Assembly: GCA_937908115.1 (NCBI GenBank)
Contig: CALEQZ010000002.1
Location: forward strand, 210,543 to 274,542
Origin: an uncultured Alcaligenaceae bacterium
GTDB lineage: Bacteria; Pseudomonadota; Gammaproteobacteria; Burkholderiales; Burkholderiaceae_B
Direction: 5' to 3'
Length of the DNA: 64,000 nt
Below the pieces are notes generated by a model. It searched no databases and had not been told where the DNA came from. It saw only the letters and a list, made by a program, of their open reading frames with translations. Positions 32,844-42,140 of this stretch are shown piece after piece (the stretch's first letter is position 1; each line of letters begins with the position of its first letter). A program made the translations under genes and the position numbers.

Positions 32844-34214
32844 ATGCATCTGCACATCCTGGGCATCTGCGGCACCTTTATGGGCGGCCTGGCCCTGATC
32901 GCCCGGGCGGCCGGCCACCGGGTCACGGGCTGCGACGCGGGCGTCTACCCGCCCATGAGCACCCAGCTGGCCGAGCAAGGCATCGAACTGATCGAAGGCT
33001 ACGACGCCGGCCAGACGTCGCTGCGCCCCGACCTGTACGTGGTCGGCAACGTCGTCACCCGCGGCAACCCGCTGATGGAGGCCATCCTGGACGCCGGGCT
33101 GCCCTACGTCTCGGGGCCGCAATGGCTGGGCGAGCACGTGCTGCCCGGCCGGCACGTGCTCGCCGTGGCCGGCACGCATGGCAAGACCACCACCACTTCG
33201 ATGCTGGCGTGGATCCTGCAACAGGCCGGCCTGCGTCCGGGATTCCTGGTCGGCGGCGTTGCGCCGGACTTGGGCGCGTCGGCCCAGTACACCCCCGGGG
33301 CGCGCCACTTCGTGATCGAGGCCGACGAATACGACACGGCCTTCTTCGACAAGCGGTCCAAGTTCGTCCATTACCGGCCGCGAACGGCCGTGCTGAATAA
33401 CCTGGAATACGATCACGCCGATATCTTTCCCGACCTGGCGGCGATCCAGACGCAATTCCATCATCTGGTCAGGACCATCCCCTCCAGCGGACGCATCGTC
33501 GTGCCAACCGACCAACCTGCGTTGGACGAAGTGTTGGCTAAGGGCTGCTGGTCCGAAACCGTGCGCGTCGGGCCGGGGGGGTTCTGGCAAGCCGGCGAGC
33601 CTGCCGAGGACGACAGCTTCGAGGTCTTGCGCGACGGCCGCGTGGTGGGCACGGTGCGCTGGCAGCTGGTCGGCGCCCACAACCGCGCCAACGCGCTGGC
33701 GGCCCTGGCCGCGGCCGAGCATGCCGGCGTGCCGGCCGAGGCGGCGATCGCCGCGCTGGGCAGTTTTTCCGGCGTCAAGCGGCGGCTGGAGGTGCGCGGA
33801 ACGGTTCGCGGCGTGACCGTCTACGACGACTTCGCCCACCATCCGACGGCCATCGCCACCACGCTGGACGGGCTGCGCCGGCGCGTGGGTGCGGCGCGCA
33901 TCCTGGCCGTGCTGGAACCCCGCTCGAATACCATGAAGCTGGGCGCCATGGCGGCGCGCCTGCCCGGCGCCCTGGCCGGCGCGGACCTGGTCTATTGTTA
34001 TGGCGAACGCAGCGGCAAGCACGCCCTGGGCTGGGATCCTGCCGCGGTGCTGGCGCCGCTGGGCACGCGCGCGACCGCCTGGGATGACTTGGACGCGCTG
34101 GTGACCCGCCTGGCCACGGACGCGCGCGACGGGGATCACATTTTGGTGATGAGCAACGGCGCGTTCGGCGGCATACACGAACGCCTGCTGCAAGCATTGG
34201 CCGCGACGCCATGA
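32844..34214 (+). CDS. mpl: UDP-MurNAc:L-alanyl-gamma-D-glutamyl-meso-diaminopimelate ligase
   Basis: A 456-residue Mur ligase that recycles the released tripeptide onto UDP-MurNAc during cell-wall turnover. N-terminal MHLHILGICGTFMGGLALIA is diagnostic for Mpl as against MurC; the ATP loop is GTHGKTTT at 110-117, and the central DYFAHHPTA-like segment reads DDFAHHPTAI. A TACAAT -10-like hexamer lies at 32820-32825. Its last codons overlap the next gene by 4 bp. Confidence 0.95.
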   Translation: MHLHILGICGTFMGGLALIARAAGHRVTGCDAGVYPPMSTQLAEQGIELIEGYDAGQTSLRPDLYVVGNVVTRGNPLMEAILDAGLPYVSGPQWLGEHVLPGRHVLAVAGTHGKTTTTSMLAWILQQAGLRPGFLVGGVAPDLGASAQYTPGARHFVIEADEYDTAFFDKRSKFVHYRPRTAVLNNLEYDHADIFPDLAAIQTQFHHLVRTIPSSGRIVVPTDQPALDEVLAKGCWSETVRVGPGGFWQAGEPAEDDSFEVLRDGRVVGTVRWQLVGAHNRANALAALAAAEHAGVPAEAAIAALGSFSGVKRRLEVRGTVRGVTVYDDFAHHPTAIATTLDGLRRRVGAARILAVLEPRSNTMKLGAMAARLPGALAGADLVYCYGERSGKHALGWDPAAVLAPLGTRATAWDDLDALVTRLATDARDGDHILVMSNGAFGGIHERLLQALAATP

Positions 34215-34801
34215 TCCTGTATTTGCACGGATTCCGCTCCTCGCCCCGTTCCTTCAAGGCGACCCTGATGGCCCGCGCCATGGCCGAGCGCGGGCTCGCG
34301 CAGCAATGGCGCTGCCCGCAGCTGCCGCCCAGCCCGCGGCAGGCTGCGGACCTGGCGGCTGCGCAAGCGGCCGAGCTGTTGGCGCTTGTGCCCGGCGCGC
34401 GGCCCGAGCAACTGACGGTGGTGGGTTCATCGCTGGGCGGCTACTACGCCACGTGGCTGGCGCAGCGCATCGGCTGCAAGGCGGTACTGCTCAACCCAGC
34501 GGTTGATCCCGCGCGGGACCTGGCCGCCCACGTCGGCACGCAGCGCGGGTATCACGACGACGTGCCTTTCGAGTTCCTGCCTCGGTATCTCGATGAGCTG
34601 CGCGAGCTGCAGGTCGGTGAACTGACCCGCCCCGATCGCTATTTCCTGCTGGCCTGCACCGGCGACGAGGTGCTGGACTGGCGCGAGATGGCCGCCCGCT
34701 ATGCGGGCTGCCGGCAGCGCATCATCGAAGGAGGAGACCACGGCATCTCCGATTTCGAGCGCTGGATGCCGGAAGTCCTGTCCTTCGCCCTGGATACCTG
34801 A
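34211..34801 (+). CDS. YqiA/UPF0227-type esterase
   Basis: A 196-residue alpha/beta hydrolase starting MILYLHGFRSSPRSFKA, the hallmark of the YqiA family of acyl-CoA/ester hydrolases. Nucleophile in GSSLGG at 72-77 (Ser74), acid near CTGDEVLDW and His in GGDHGISDF. Coupled to mpl by ATGA overlap. Physiological substrate unknown. Confidence 0.85.
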   Translation: MILYLHGFRSSPRSFKATLMARAMAERGLAQQWRCPQLPPSPRQAADLAAAQAAELLALVPGARPEQLTVVGSSLGGYYATWLAQRIGCKAVLLNPAVDPARDLAAHVGTQRGYHDDVPFEFLPRYLDELRELQVGELTRPDRYFLLACTGDEVLDWREMAARYAGCRQRIIEGGDHGISDFERWMPEVLSFALDT

Positions 34802-34832
34802 GGGCGCCGCCTCACCGCACGGATTGACGCGA

Positions 34833-36725
34833 ATGTATTTGCTTTACGAAGACGACGGCGATGTCAAGGCCGGCCGTATCCTGTCGGAAAACGAAGCCAG
34901 CCTGCAGGTCGAGGCCGCCAGCGGCAAGCGCAGCAAGATCAAGCGCGCCAATGCCTTCTTTGCCTTCGACGGCCCGGAACCGGACGTGCTGATGGAGCAG
35001 GCGCGCGCCATGGCCCAGGAAATCGACCTGGACTTCCTTTGGGAATGCGCCCCACAGGAGGAGTTCGAAGTCCCGGCCCTGGCCGCCGAATACTTCGGCC
35101 ATGACCCCAGCCCGGTGGAAAAAGCCGCGCTGCTGCTGCGCGTGCACGGCGCGCCCGCCTATTTCCACCGGCGCGGCAAAGGCGTGTACCGGCCGGCGCC
35201 GCCCGACATCCTGGCCGCGGCGCTGGCCGCTCTGGAAAAAAAGCGCAAGCAGGCAGAGCAGCAGCAGCAATGGGTCAGCGAGATGGCCGAGGGGCGCCTG
35301 CCTGAGCCCATCGCGGCGGCGGCGCTGTCGCTGCTGGTCAAGCCCGACAAGAACAGCCTGCAGTGGAAGGCCCTGGATGCGGCCTGCACGCAGCTGCAGA
35401 AATCGCCGGACAGGCTGCTGCTGGACCTGGGCGCGTGGCCACATGCGCTGGCGTTGCACAAGCAGCGCTTCCTGGCGACGTATTTCCCGCAGGGCACCGG
35501 TTTCCCTGAGATCGACCTGCCGGCGATCGACCTGGGCGAACTGCCTTTGTCCGACGTCGAAGCCTACTCGGTCGACGACGTCACCACCACGGAAATCGAC
35601 GACGCGCTGTCGGTCGCGGTGCAGCCCGACGGCCGCATCCGCATCGGGGTGCACGTGGCCGCGCCGGCCTTGGCCGTCGAGCGGGAAAGCCGGCTCGACC
35701 AGCTGGCGCGCGCGCGCATGTCCACGGTCTATATGCCGGGCGGCAAGATCCCCATGCAGCCCGATGCCCTGATCGCCGCCTACTCGCTGGATGCCGGCCG
35801 CGAGGTCCCGGCGGTGTCGCTGTATGTAGACGCCGACCCGTCAAGCGGGGAGATCCTCGAGTCGCAGACCGTGCTCGAGCGCATCGTCGTGCGCGAAAAC
35901 CTGCGCCATGGCGACCTGGATGACGTGGTCACCGAGCAGGCGCTGGCCGACGAGCAGGCGGCCTTGCCCTACGGCCATTGGCTGCGCCCGCTGTGGCGCG
36001 TCGCGCGAGCCCTGTCTGAGCGGCGCGACCAGGCGCGGGGCAAGCCCGAGAACAATACCCGGGTCGAATACAGCTTCTATATCGACGGCGACCCCGACGA
36101 TCCCGACGCCACCGTGCGGCTGGTGCCGCGCCGGCGCGACGCGCCGCTGGACCGCCTGGTGGCCGAGTACATGATCCTGGCCAACAACCTGTGGGGCGGT
36201 TTGCTCGCCCAGCATGGCGTGCCCGCCATTTACCGGTCGCAGCAGGCCGGCCGCGTGCGCTTGAGCACCCAGGCGCTCCCCCACGAAGCCATCGGGGTGC
36301 CGCAGTACGCATGGTGCACCTCGCCGCTGCGCCGCTATGTCGACCTGGTCAACCAGCGCCAGCTGATCGCCACCGTGCGCCACGGCGTATCGGCCCGGCT
36401 CGTGGCGCCGTTCAAGCCGCGCGACGCCGACCTCTACGCCATCATCGGGGCGTTCGATGCGCAATATGCCGCCTGGAACGAATTCCAGAACACCATGGAG
36501 CGCTATTGGTGCCTGCGTTGGCTGCGCCAGCAAAACGTGACGCGCACCACCGCGCACGTGCTTCGCGATGACTTGGTGCGGCTGGCGTGCGCGCCGCTGG
36601 TCGTGCGCGTCGGCGGCCTGCCCGAACTGGAGCGCGGCCAGGAGATTTCGCTCGACATCATGGGGATGGACGAACTTTCCCTGGAGGTGGACTGCCGCTA
36701 CGTCGAAACCGTCGCGTCCGGCTGA
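34833..36725 (+). CDS. Exoribonuclease of the RNase II/R (RNB) family
   Basis: A 630-residue 3'-5' exoribonuclease-like protein. The RNB catalytic centre appears near residues 247-260 as VDDVTTTEIDDALSV, with the Asp cluster that holds Mg2+, and later as TSPLRRYVDLVNQRQL. It differs from E. coli RNase II: the N-terminal cold-shock domains are poorly matched and are replaced by a helical part with a K/Q-rich stretch (about 132-145). This shorter branch is typical of beta-proteobacteria and cyanobacteria. The RBS before the ATG at 34833 is weak. Confidence 0.85.
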   Translation: MYLLYEDDGDVKAGRILSENEASLQVEAASGKRSKIKRANAFFAFDGPEPDVLMEQARAMAQEIDLDFLWECAPQEEFEVPALAAEYFGHDPSPVEKAALLLRVHGAPAYFHRRGKGVYRPAPPDILAAALAALEKKRKQAEQQQQWVSEMAEGRLPEPIAAAALSLLVKPDKNSLQWKALDAACTQLQKSPDRLLLDLGAWPHALALHKQRFLATYFPQGTGFPEIDLPAIDLGELPLSDVEAYSVDDVTTTEIDDALSVAVQPDGRIRIGVHVAAPALAVERESRLDQLARARMSTVYMPGGKIPMQPDALIAAYSLDAGREVPAVSLYVDADPSSGEILESQTVLERIVVRENLRHGDLDDVVTEQALADEQAALPYGHWLRPLWRVARALSERRDQARGKPENNTRVEYSFYIDGDPDDPDATVRLVPRRRDAPLDRLVAEYMILANNLWGGLLAQHGVPAIYRSQQAGRVRLSTQALPHEAIGVPQYAWCTSPLRRYVDLVNQRQLIATVRHGVSARLVAPFKPRDADLYAIIGAFDAQYAAWNEFQNTMERYWCLRWLRQQNVTRTTAHVLRDDLVRLACAPLVVRVGGLPELERGQEISLDIMGMDELSLEVDCRYVETVASG

Positions 36726-36785
36726 ACGCGCGCCCCCCGACCGTCCTAAAATGCCCCGGTGCCTGCCCTGAGCGACTTTCCCCTG

Positions 36786-37652
36786 ATGCGCACGCTGCGT
36801 CGGCTGGGATCGCCGTCCCGTCACTACCTGCGTGTCGGGATCGCGGTATCCCTGGCCGTGCACGCCGCGGCGATGCTGCTGCCGCAGATGCGGTCCGTGC
36901 AGCGGCCCAGGCCCGCGCCTGCGCTGGAAGTCGTGCTGGTCAACGCCCGCACCGAGTCTGTCCCGGTACAAGCCAGGATGCTGGCCCAGAACCCGGTCGA
37001 CGGCGGGGGCGATGCCGAGCGGGGGACCGCATCCTCCCTTCTGCCGCGCACCGGCGAGTCGGCGCAGACGGCGATCCTGCAAGCGCTGCACCGGCGCGAA
37101 CTGCAGTTACAGGCCGAACAGCAGCGCCTGCTGACCCAGTTGCGCGCGCCGCGCCGCGCGCCGGCCGAGCGGCAGGCCGAATACGCCTGGAACGAATCGT
37201 CCGAACCCGGACGCGACGACGACGACCAGGACGCCGTGCTGCAAAACGCACGCATCGCCGCCCTGGCCGCGCGCATCGAGGAACACAGCCAGCGCCCGCG
37301 CAAGCATTTCTTTGCGCCATCGACCTCGCCGTCGCGCTATGCGCAATACGTCGATGCCTGGCGCACACGCGTCGAGACCGTCGGTACGCGCCATTACCCG
37401 GAACAGGCGCGCGGGCGCATCTACGGGTCGCTGCGCATGACGGTGACGCTGCGCGCCGACGGCACCGTGCTGGACGTGGAAATCGACCAGCCCTCGGATC
37501 AGCCGATACTGAACCAGGCCGCCCGGCGCATCGTCGAGTTGGCTTCGCCGTTCGAGCCCTTTCCGCCCGATATCGCCGCCGAGACCGACATCCTTTCGAT
37601 CACGCGCACCTGGAACTTCGTCAACGATTCGCTGGATACGCACGCCCCATGA
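36786..37652 (+). CDS. TonB-like energy transducer protein
   Basis: A 288-residue protein with one N-terminal membrane helix (about 17-34, VGIAVSLAVHAAAMLLPQM), a Q/R-rich helical periplasmic linker and a C-terminal TonB-type domain (about 190-288; GSLRMTVTLRADGTVLDVEIDQPS). TonB domains link inner-membrane energy to outer-membrane receptors. No exbB or exbD is adjacent. Start uncertain: ATG at 36786 or GTG at 36759, just after a TAAAAT hexamer. Overlaps aroE by 4 bp. Confidence 0.78.
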   Translation: MRTLRRLGSPSRHYLRVGIAVSLAVHAAAMLLPQMRSVQRPRPAPALEVVLVNARTESVPVQARMLAQNPVDGGGDAERGTASSLLPRTGESAQTAILQALHRRELQLQAEQQRLLTQLRAPRRAPAERQAEYAWNESSEPGRDDDDQDAVLQNARIAALAARIEEHSQRPRKHFFAPSTSPSRYAQYVDAWRTRVETVGTRHYPEQARGRIYGSLRMTVTLRADGTVLDVEIDQPSDQPILNQAARRIVELASPFEPFPPDIAAETDILSITRTWNFVNDSLDTHAP

Positions 37653-38491
37653 CCGCCGCTCGCCCTCCCCGCTACGCCGTGATCGGCAATCCCGTCGCGC
37701 ACAGCAAGTCGCCGCGCATCCATGCCCTGTTCGCGCAGCAGACCGGCAAGGCGCTGGAGTACGGCCTGCTGCCCGCCGAACTGGACGGGTTTGCCCAGGT
37801 CGTGCGCACGTTTTTCGCGCAAGGCGGCGCCGGTCTGAACGTCACGGTGCCGTTCAAGGAGCAGGCCTATACCCTGGCCGACGTGCTCAGCGCCCGAGCC
37901 AAGGCCGCGGGCGCAGTCAACACGCTATGGATGCAAGACGGCCGGCTGCACGGCTGCAATACCGACGGCGTCGGGCTGGTCGGCGACCTGGTCCGGCTGG
38001 GCGTTCGACTGTCCGGCGCGCGCGTGCTGATGGTGGGCGCTGGCGGCGCCGCGCGCGGGGTGCTGCAGCCCTTGATCGATGCCGGATGCACGCTGCTGCG
38101 CATCGTCAATCGCAACGCGTCGCGTGCGCACGAGCTCGCAGCAGCCTGGCAGGGCGTGGCGCCGGTGCAGGCCGGCGGGCTGGCCGACGCGGCTGTCGAC
38201 GGAGGGTGGGACGTGGTGATCAACGCCACCTCGACGGGACTGGCCGGGCAAGCTCCGCAGCTGCCGTCAGGCCTGTACGCCGCGGGGGGCGTGGCCTACG
38301 ACATGATGTACGGCCCCAAACCCACGCCCTTCCTGGTCCAGGCGCGCGCGGACGGTGCAGCGCTGTGCGCCGATGGCCTGGGCATGCTGGTCGGCCAGGC
38401 GGCCGAGAGCTTTCGCATTTGGCACGGCGTGCGACCGGACTCGGAGCCCGTGCTGCAACGGCTGCGCGCCGAACTGTCGGCCGCCGCGTAG
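37649..38491 (+). CDS. aroE: Shikimate dehydrogenase (NADP+)
   Basis: A 280-residue enzyme reducing 3-dehydroshikimate to shikimate. Shikimate-site residues are in NPVAHSKSPRIH, NVTVPFK (catalytic Lys70) and NTDGVGL (Asp106); the NADPH loop is GAGGAARGVL at 130-139. ATG overlaps the TonB-like gene stop by 4 bp. Confidence 0.95.
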   Translation: MTAARPPRYAVIGNPVAHSKSPRIHALFAQQTGKALEYGLLPAELDGFAQVVRTFFAQGGAGLNVTVPFKEQAYTLADVLSARAKAAGAVNTLWMQDGRLHGCNTDGVGLVGDLVRLGVRLSGARVLMVGAGGAARGVLQPLIDAGCTLLRIVNRNASRAHELAAAWQGVAPVQAGGLADAAVDGGWDVVINATSTGLAGQAPQLPSGLYAAGGVAYDMMYGPKPTPFLVQARADGAALCADGLGMLVGQAAESFRIWHGVRPDSEPVLQRLRAELSAAA

Positions 38492-38519
38492 GCCCCCCAG
38501 CGATACGGAGAGACGCCCC

Positions 38520-39254
38520 GTGAACGCCGTCGCCCGCCGAAAAGTCTCATGGTGGCGCGTGGCCACCGGCGCGCTCATGGCCGCTGCCTCGCTTTTCATT
38601 TTGTATCAATTGTGGCTGTTCTGCATGGTGGTCTGGTATGCCTACCAGGAGCCCGGTAGTACGTCCATCATGCGCCAGGAACTGACCCGGCTACAGGCGC
38701 GCGATCCCGGCATCGCGCTGCAGTACGAATGGGTACCCTACGAGCGCATCAGCGACAACCTGAAGCGGGCGGTGGTCGCGGCGGAGGATTCGAATTTCGT
38801 CGGCCACGACGGGGTCGAATGGGACGCCATCCGCAAGGCCTGGCAGTACAACCAGGAGCAGGCCGCGCGCAAAGGCGAGCGCGGCCGCATCCGCGGCGGC
38901 TCGACCATCACCCAGCAGCTGGCCAAGAACCTTTTCCTGTCGCCAAGCCGCAGCTATGTGCGCAAGGGCCAGGAGCTGGTGCTGGCCTACATGATCGAGC
39001 ACGTCATGACCAAGCGGCGCATCCTGGAGTTGTACCTGAACGTGGCCGAATGGGGAGAGGGCGTTTTCGGCGCCCAGGCCGCCGCCCGCCACTACTTTCG
39101 CACCGATGCCTCGCGCCTGACCGCGGCGCAAGCGGCCAAGCTGGCGGCCATGCTGCCCAACCCGCGCTTCTATGACCGCAACCGGTCCACCGCCTACCTG
39201 AACTCGCGCACCGCGACGCTGCAGCGGCGCATGCGCCTGGTGGAAATCCCGTAG
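38520..39254 (+). CDS. mtgA: Monofunctional peptidoglycan glycosyltransferase
   Basis: A 244-residue GT51 enzyme that polymerises lipid II. One N-terminal membrane helix (about 17-40), then the catalytic motif AAEDSNFVGHDGV with Glu89, the second motif RGGSTITQQLAKNLFLS and ELYLNVAEWGEGVFG. No transpeptidase domain. The best start is GTG at 38520 behind GGAGAGA. Confidence 0.93.
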   Translation: MNAVARRKVSWWRVATGALMAAASLFILYQLWLFCMVVWYAYQEPGSTSIMRQELTRLQARDPGIALQYEWVPYERISDNLKRAVVAAEDSNFVGHDGVEWDAIRKAWQYNQEQAARKGERGRIRGGSTITQQLAKNLFLSPSRSYVRKGQELVLAYMIEHVMTKRRILELYLNVAEWGEGVFGAQAAARHYFRTDASRLTAAQAAKLAAMLPNPRFYDRNRSTAYLNSRTATLQRRMRLVEIP

Positions 39255-39329
39255 CGCCGGCCTCGCCCGGCAAGAATGGCCAAAAACACGGAAAATAACG
39301 GATTCCTAGCCGTCCGAGTCACAAGCTTC

Positions 39330-40508
39330 ATGCGCACAGCCCGCCGCTACCTGGCCCGCGAGATCTACCGCTCATGCACCGTCGTCCTGCTGGCGCTGCT
39401 GGGCCTGTTCACCTTCTTCGCGCTGATCGACGAGCTGGATGCCCTGGGCGAGAACTTCACCCTGGTGTCGCTGATGTACCTGCAGGCGCTGGCACTGCCC
39501 ACGCGCCTGTACGACCTGCTGCCTATCGGCCTGCTGATCGGGGCGATCCTGGCGCTGGCAGGCCTGGCACAGCGCAATGAGCTGGTGATCCTGCGGGTAT
39601 CGGGGGTCAGCGGCATGAAGCTGCTGCGGCTGCTGTGGGTGGCTACCCTGCCCCTGGTCGCGGTCGCGCTGCTGCTGTCCGAATACGTCACGCCCATGGC
39701 CGAGATCAAGTCCGGCGAGGCCAACCTGCTGCTGCGCGGCCGCGCCGAGGGCGGGCGCATGGCCAGCGGCTATTGGTTCCGCGAGCCGACCGCCGACGGC
39801 GGCATGCGCATCCTCAACGTCAAGACGCTGCTGTCCAGCGGCAATGTGCAGAACGTGACGATGTACGAGTTCAAGAAGGGCCAACAGCTGACGACACTGT
39901 CGCGCGCCAAGACCGGCACCTTCGCCGACGGCAAGCTGATCCTGGAGAACGTGGTCGAAAACCGCATCGGCGAACAGGCACTGTCGAGCCTGGCCGACGC
40001 CAAGGTGCCCGATGTACCGATGAGTTCGGTGCACAAGGTCGACCGGCGCGAGCTGGACACCACCTTGACACCCGAGCGGCTGCTGGCCCGCGTGCTCGTG
40101 CCCGAGCGCATGTCCATGCTCACCCTGCTGGACTACATCGACTACCTGAGCGCCAACCAGCTGCAGGCCGACCGCCAGGTCGTCGCGCTCTGGCGCAAGC
40201 TGGCCTACCCGTTCACCCTGCTGGTGATGATGACCATCGCCGCGCCGATTGGGTTCATGCAGACGCGCCGCGGCGGCGTGGGCGCCAAGGTTTTCATCGG
40301 CATCCTGCTGGGCGTGGCGTTCTTCATGGTCAACCAGCTCGCGCTGAACGTCGGCATGCTCAGCCGCTGGCCACCCTGGCTGACCGCGCTCGGCCCTAAC
40401 CTGGCAGCGGTCCTGCTCGCGCTGGGCGCCCTGCTGGTCATGGAATCGCGCCATAGCCTGAGCCGCCTCATCCAGGCGCGTTGGCCATGGAGGAAATCGG
40501 CGATATGA
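39330..40508 (+). CDS. lptG: LPS export ABC transporter permease LptG
   Basis: A 392-residue YjgP/YjgQ-type permease of the LptB2FG complex that pulls LPS out of the inner membrane. Three membrane helices at each end flank a periplasmic jellyroll-like domain (about 130-260). LPTRLYDLLPIGLLIGAILALAGLAQRNELVILRVSG is typical of LptG. The partner lptF is not beside it. Start at the ATG giving MRTARRYLAREIYRS matches family N-termini; an ATG at 39276 adds 18 residues. Overlaps apaH by 4 bp. Confidence 0.85.
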   Translation: MRTARRYLAREIYRSCTVVLLALLGLFTFFALIDELDALGENFTLVSLMYLQALALPTRLYDLLPIGLLIGAILALAGLAQRNELVILRVSGVSGMKLLRLLWVATLPLVAVALLLSEYVTPMAEIKSGEANLLLRGRAEGGRMASGYWFREPTADGGMRILNVKTLLSSGNVQNVTMYEFKKGQQLTTLSRAKTGTFADGKLILENVVENRIGEQALSSLADAKVPDVPMSSVHKVDRRELDTTLTPERLLARVLVPERMSMLTLLDYIDYLSANQLQADRQVVALWRKLAYPFTLLVMMTIAAPIGFMQTRRGGVGAKVFIGILLGVAFFMVNQLALNVGMLSRWPPWLTALGPNLAAVLLALGALLVMESRHSLSRLIQARWPWRKSAI

Positions 40509-41338
40509 CGGACACCGTCTGGATGATCGGCGACCTGCAGGGATGCTGCGACCCCCTGGAGCGCCTGCTCGAGCACCCGGAAGTCGCCGCAGACCCCGAT
40601 GCGCGCCTGTGGTTCGCGGGGGACCTCGTCAACCGGGGCCCGAAGTCCCTGGCCACCCTGCGCCGTCTCATGTCGCTGGGCGATCGCGTGGTGGCCGTGC
40701 TGGGCAACCACGACCTGCACCTGCTGGCTGCGGCCGCGGGCGTGCGCAAACCTGGCCGGCACGACACGCTGGACGAGATCCTGGCTGCCCCGGACCGCGC
40801 GGAGCTGATCGATTGGCTGCGCACGCGGCCGCTGGCGCACTTCGAGCACGGCCACTTGCTGGTCCACGCGGGCGTGCTGGCCAAGTGGACGGTCGAAAGA
40901 ACCCTTGCGCTGGCCGCCGAGGTCGAGGAAACCCTGCAGGGGCCGAACTGGCAGAAGGCGCTGCAGAAGATGTACGGCAACGAACCGACCCGCTGGAAGG
41001 ACGGCTTTAGCGGCGGCAAGCGGCTGCGCGTAATCATCAATGCGCTGACGCGCATGCGCCTGTGCAACCTCAAGGGGCACATGGACCTGCAAGCCAAGGC
41101 CGAGCCCGGCCGCATCCCGCCCGGGCGCATCCCCTGGTTCGACGTGCCCGGCCGCGCCACACGCGACATCACCGTGGTTTTCGGCCATTGGTCGACGCTG
41201 GGGCTGATGCTGCGGCCCGACGCCATCTGCCTGGACAGCGGCTGCGTGTGGGGCGGGCAGCTCACCGCCGTGCGCATGCACGATCGCCGCGTGGTGCAAA
41301 TCCCCTGCGAGCAGGCGCAGGACCCGCATCGCAAATAG
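40505..41338 (+). CDS. apaH: Bis(5'-nucleosyl)-tetraphosphatase, symmetrical
   Basis: A 277-residue metallophosphatase that splits Ap4A (and NpnN caps on RNA) into two ADP. Metal motifs GDLQG at 9-13, GDLVNRGP at 39-46 and GNHD at 67-70 are intact. ATG overlaps the lptG stop; GGAGG lies upstream. Confidence 0.94.
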   Translation: MTDTVWMIGDLQGCCDPLERLLEHPEVAADPDARLWFAGDLVNRGPKSLATLRRLMSLGDRVVAVLGNHDLHLLAAAAGVRKPGRHDTLDEILAAPDRAELIDWLRTRPLAHFEHGHLLVHAGVLAKWTVERTLALAAEVEETLQGPNWQKALQKMYGNEPTRWKDGFSGGKRLRVIINALTRMRLCNLKGHMDLQAKAEPGRIPPGRIPWFDVPGRATRDITVVFGHWSTLGLMLRPDAICLDSGCVWGGQLTAVRMHDRRVVQIPCEQAQDPHRK

Positions 41339-41363
41339 CGGCCGGGCCGCGGCGCGTACTGGC

Positions 41364-42140
41364 TCAGGCCGCCTGGGCCTGGACCTGCGGCGCGGTGTCC
41401 AGCAACTCGGCCCGGATCGCTTCGCGCGCAGCCTGGGCAAGCGCCGTGCGGCTGCAGGGCTGGCCGTCCGGCGCCGTTGTGGGTAAAGGCGGCAAGAAAA
41501 TCACCTCGACAGCCACGCCGGTGGTGCCGAGCACCCGCCACATATTGGCCACCAAGGTCTCTTCGCCCACGAAGGCTGCGTAACCGCTGCGCCGGCCGCG
41601 ATGCAGGAAGCGCAGCGCCACGGGCTGGACCGCCACGCCCAGCCCGCGCGCAGGCTCGAACAGGCTGGCATGGAAGGGCTGCACGTCGAAACCCTCGGAC
41701 GTCGTGCCCTCAGGAAACAGGCCGACGACTTCACCCCTGTCGAAGCGCGCCTGCATGGCCGTGGCGGCCTCGTGGACGGCATGGCGGCGACGGCGTTCGA
41801 TGAACACCGTACCCGCGCCGACGGCCAGCCAACCGGCTAGCGGCCAGCGCCGGATCTCGGCCTTGGCCACGAAGCAAACGGACCTGACCGCGCACAGCGC
41901 AAAGATGTCGATCCAGGAGACGTGGTTGGCCACCCACAGCATCGGCCCCTGCATGGCCGGCGCCCCGCGCACAAGGGTGCGCACGCCGCACACCGCCAGC
42001 AGGCAACGCGACCAGTTGCGGTTGAGCCAGGCCCGCCCTTGCGCGGGCAGCAGCCGGTAGAACGTGCCCAAGATGAGCAGCCCGCCGATCAGCAGCAGCA
42101 GGACCAGGGGCAACCGCAACAGGAATCGCACCAGCCTCAA
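41364..42140 (-). CDS. 1-acyl-sn-glycerol-3-phosphate acyltransferase (PlsC-like)
   Basis: A 258-residue membrane acyltransferase that adds the second acyl chain in phospholipid synthesis (or a related lysophospholipid reaction). N-terminal hydrophobic segment (about 5-28), catalytic NHVSWID with His73 and Asp78 (HX4D), and the phosphate-binding FPEGTTS. A TTG start at 42140 was chosen: it overlaps the TGA of pyrC' (TTGA) and has GGAG eight bases upstream; GTG at 42131 is an alternative. Last gene of the pyr run, convergent with apaH. Confidence 0.85.
   Translation of the reverse strand: MRLVRFLLRLPLVLLLLIGGLLILGTFYRLLPAQGRAWLNRNWSRCLLAVCGVRTLVRGAPAMQGPMLWVANHVSWIDIFALCAVRSVCFVAKAEIRRWPLAGWLAVGAGTVFIERRRRHAVHEAATAMQARFDRGEVVGLFPEGTTSEGFDVQPFHASLFEPARGLGVAVQPVALRFLHRGRRSGYAAFVGEETLVANMWRVLGTTGVAVEVIFLPPLPTTAPDGQPCSRTALAQAAREAIRAELLDTAPQVQAQAA

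Noticed and set aside
32223..34193. A 656-codon minus-strand frame opposite mpl
   Set aside because: The mpl product has a full Mur-ligase signature on the other strand; the antisense translation has none.
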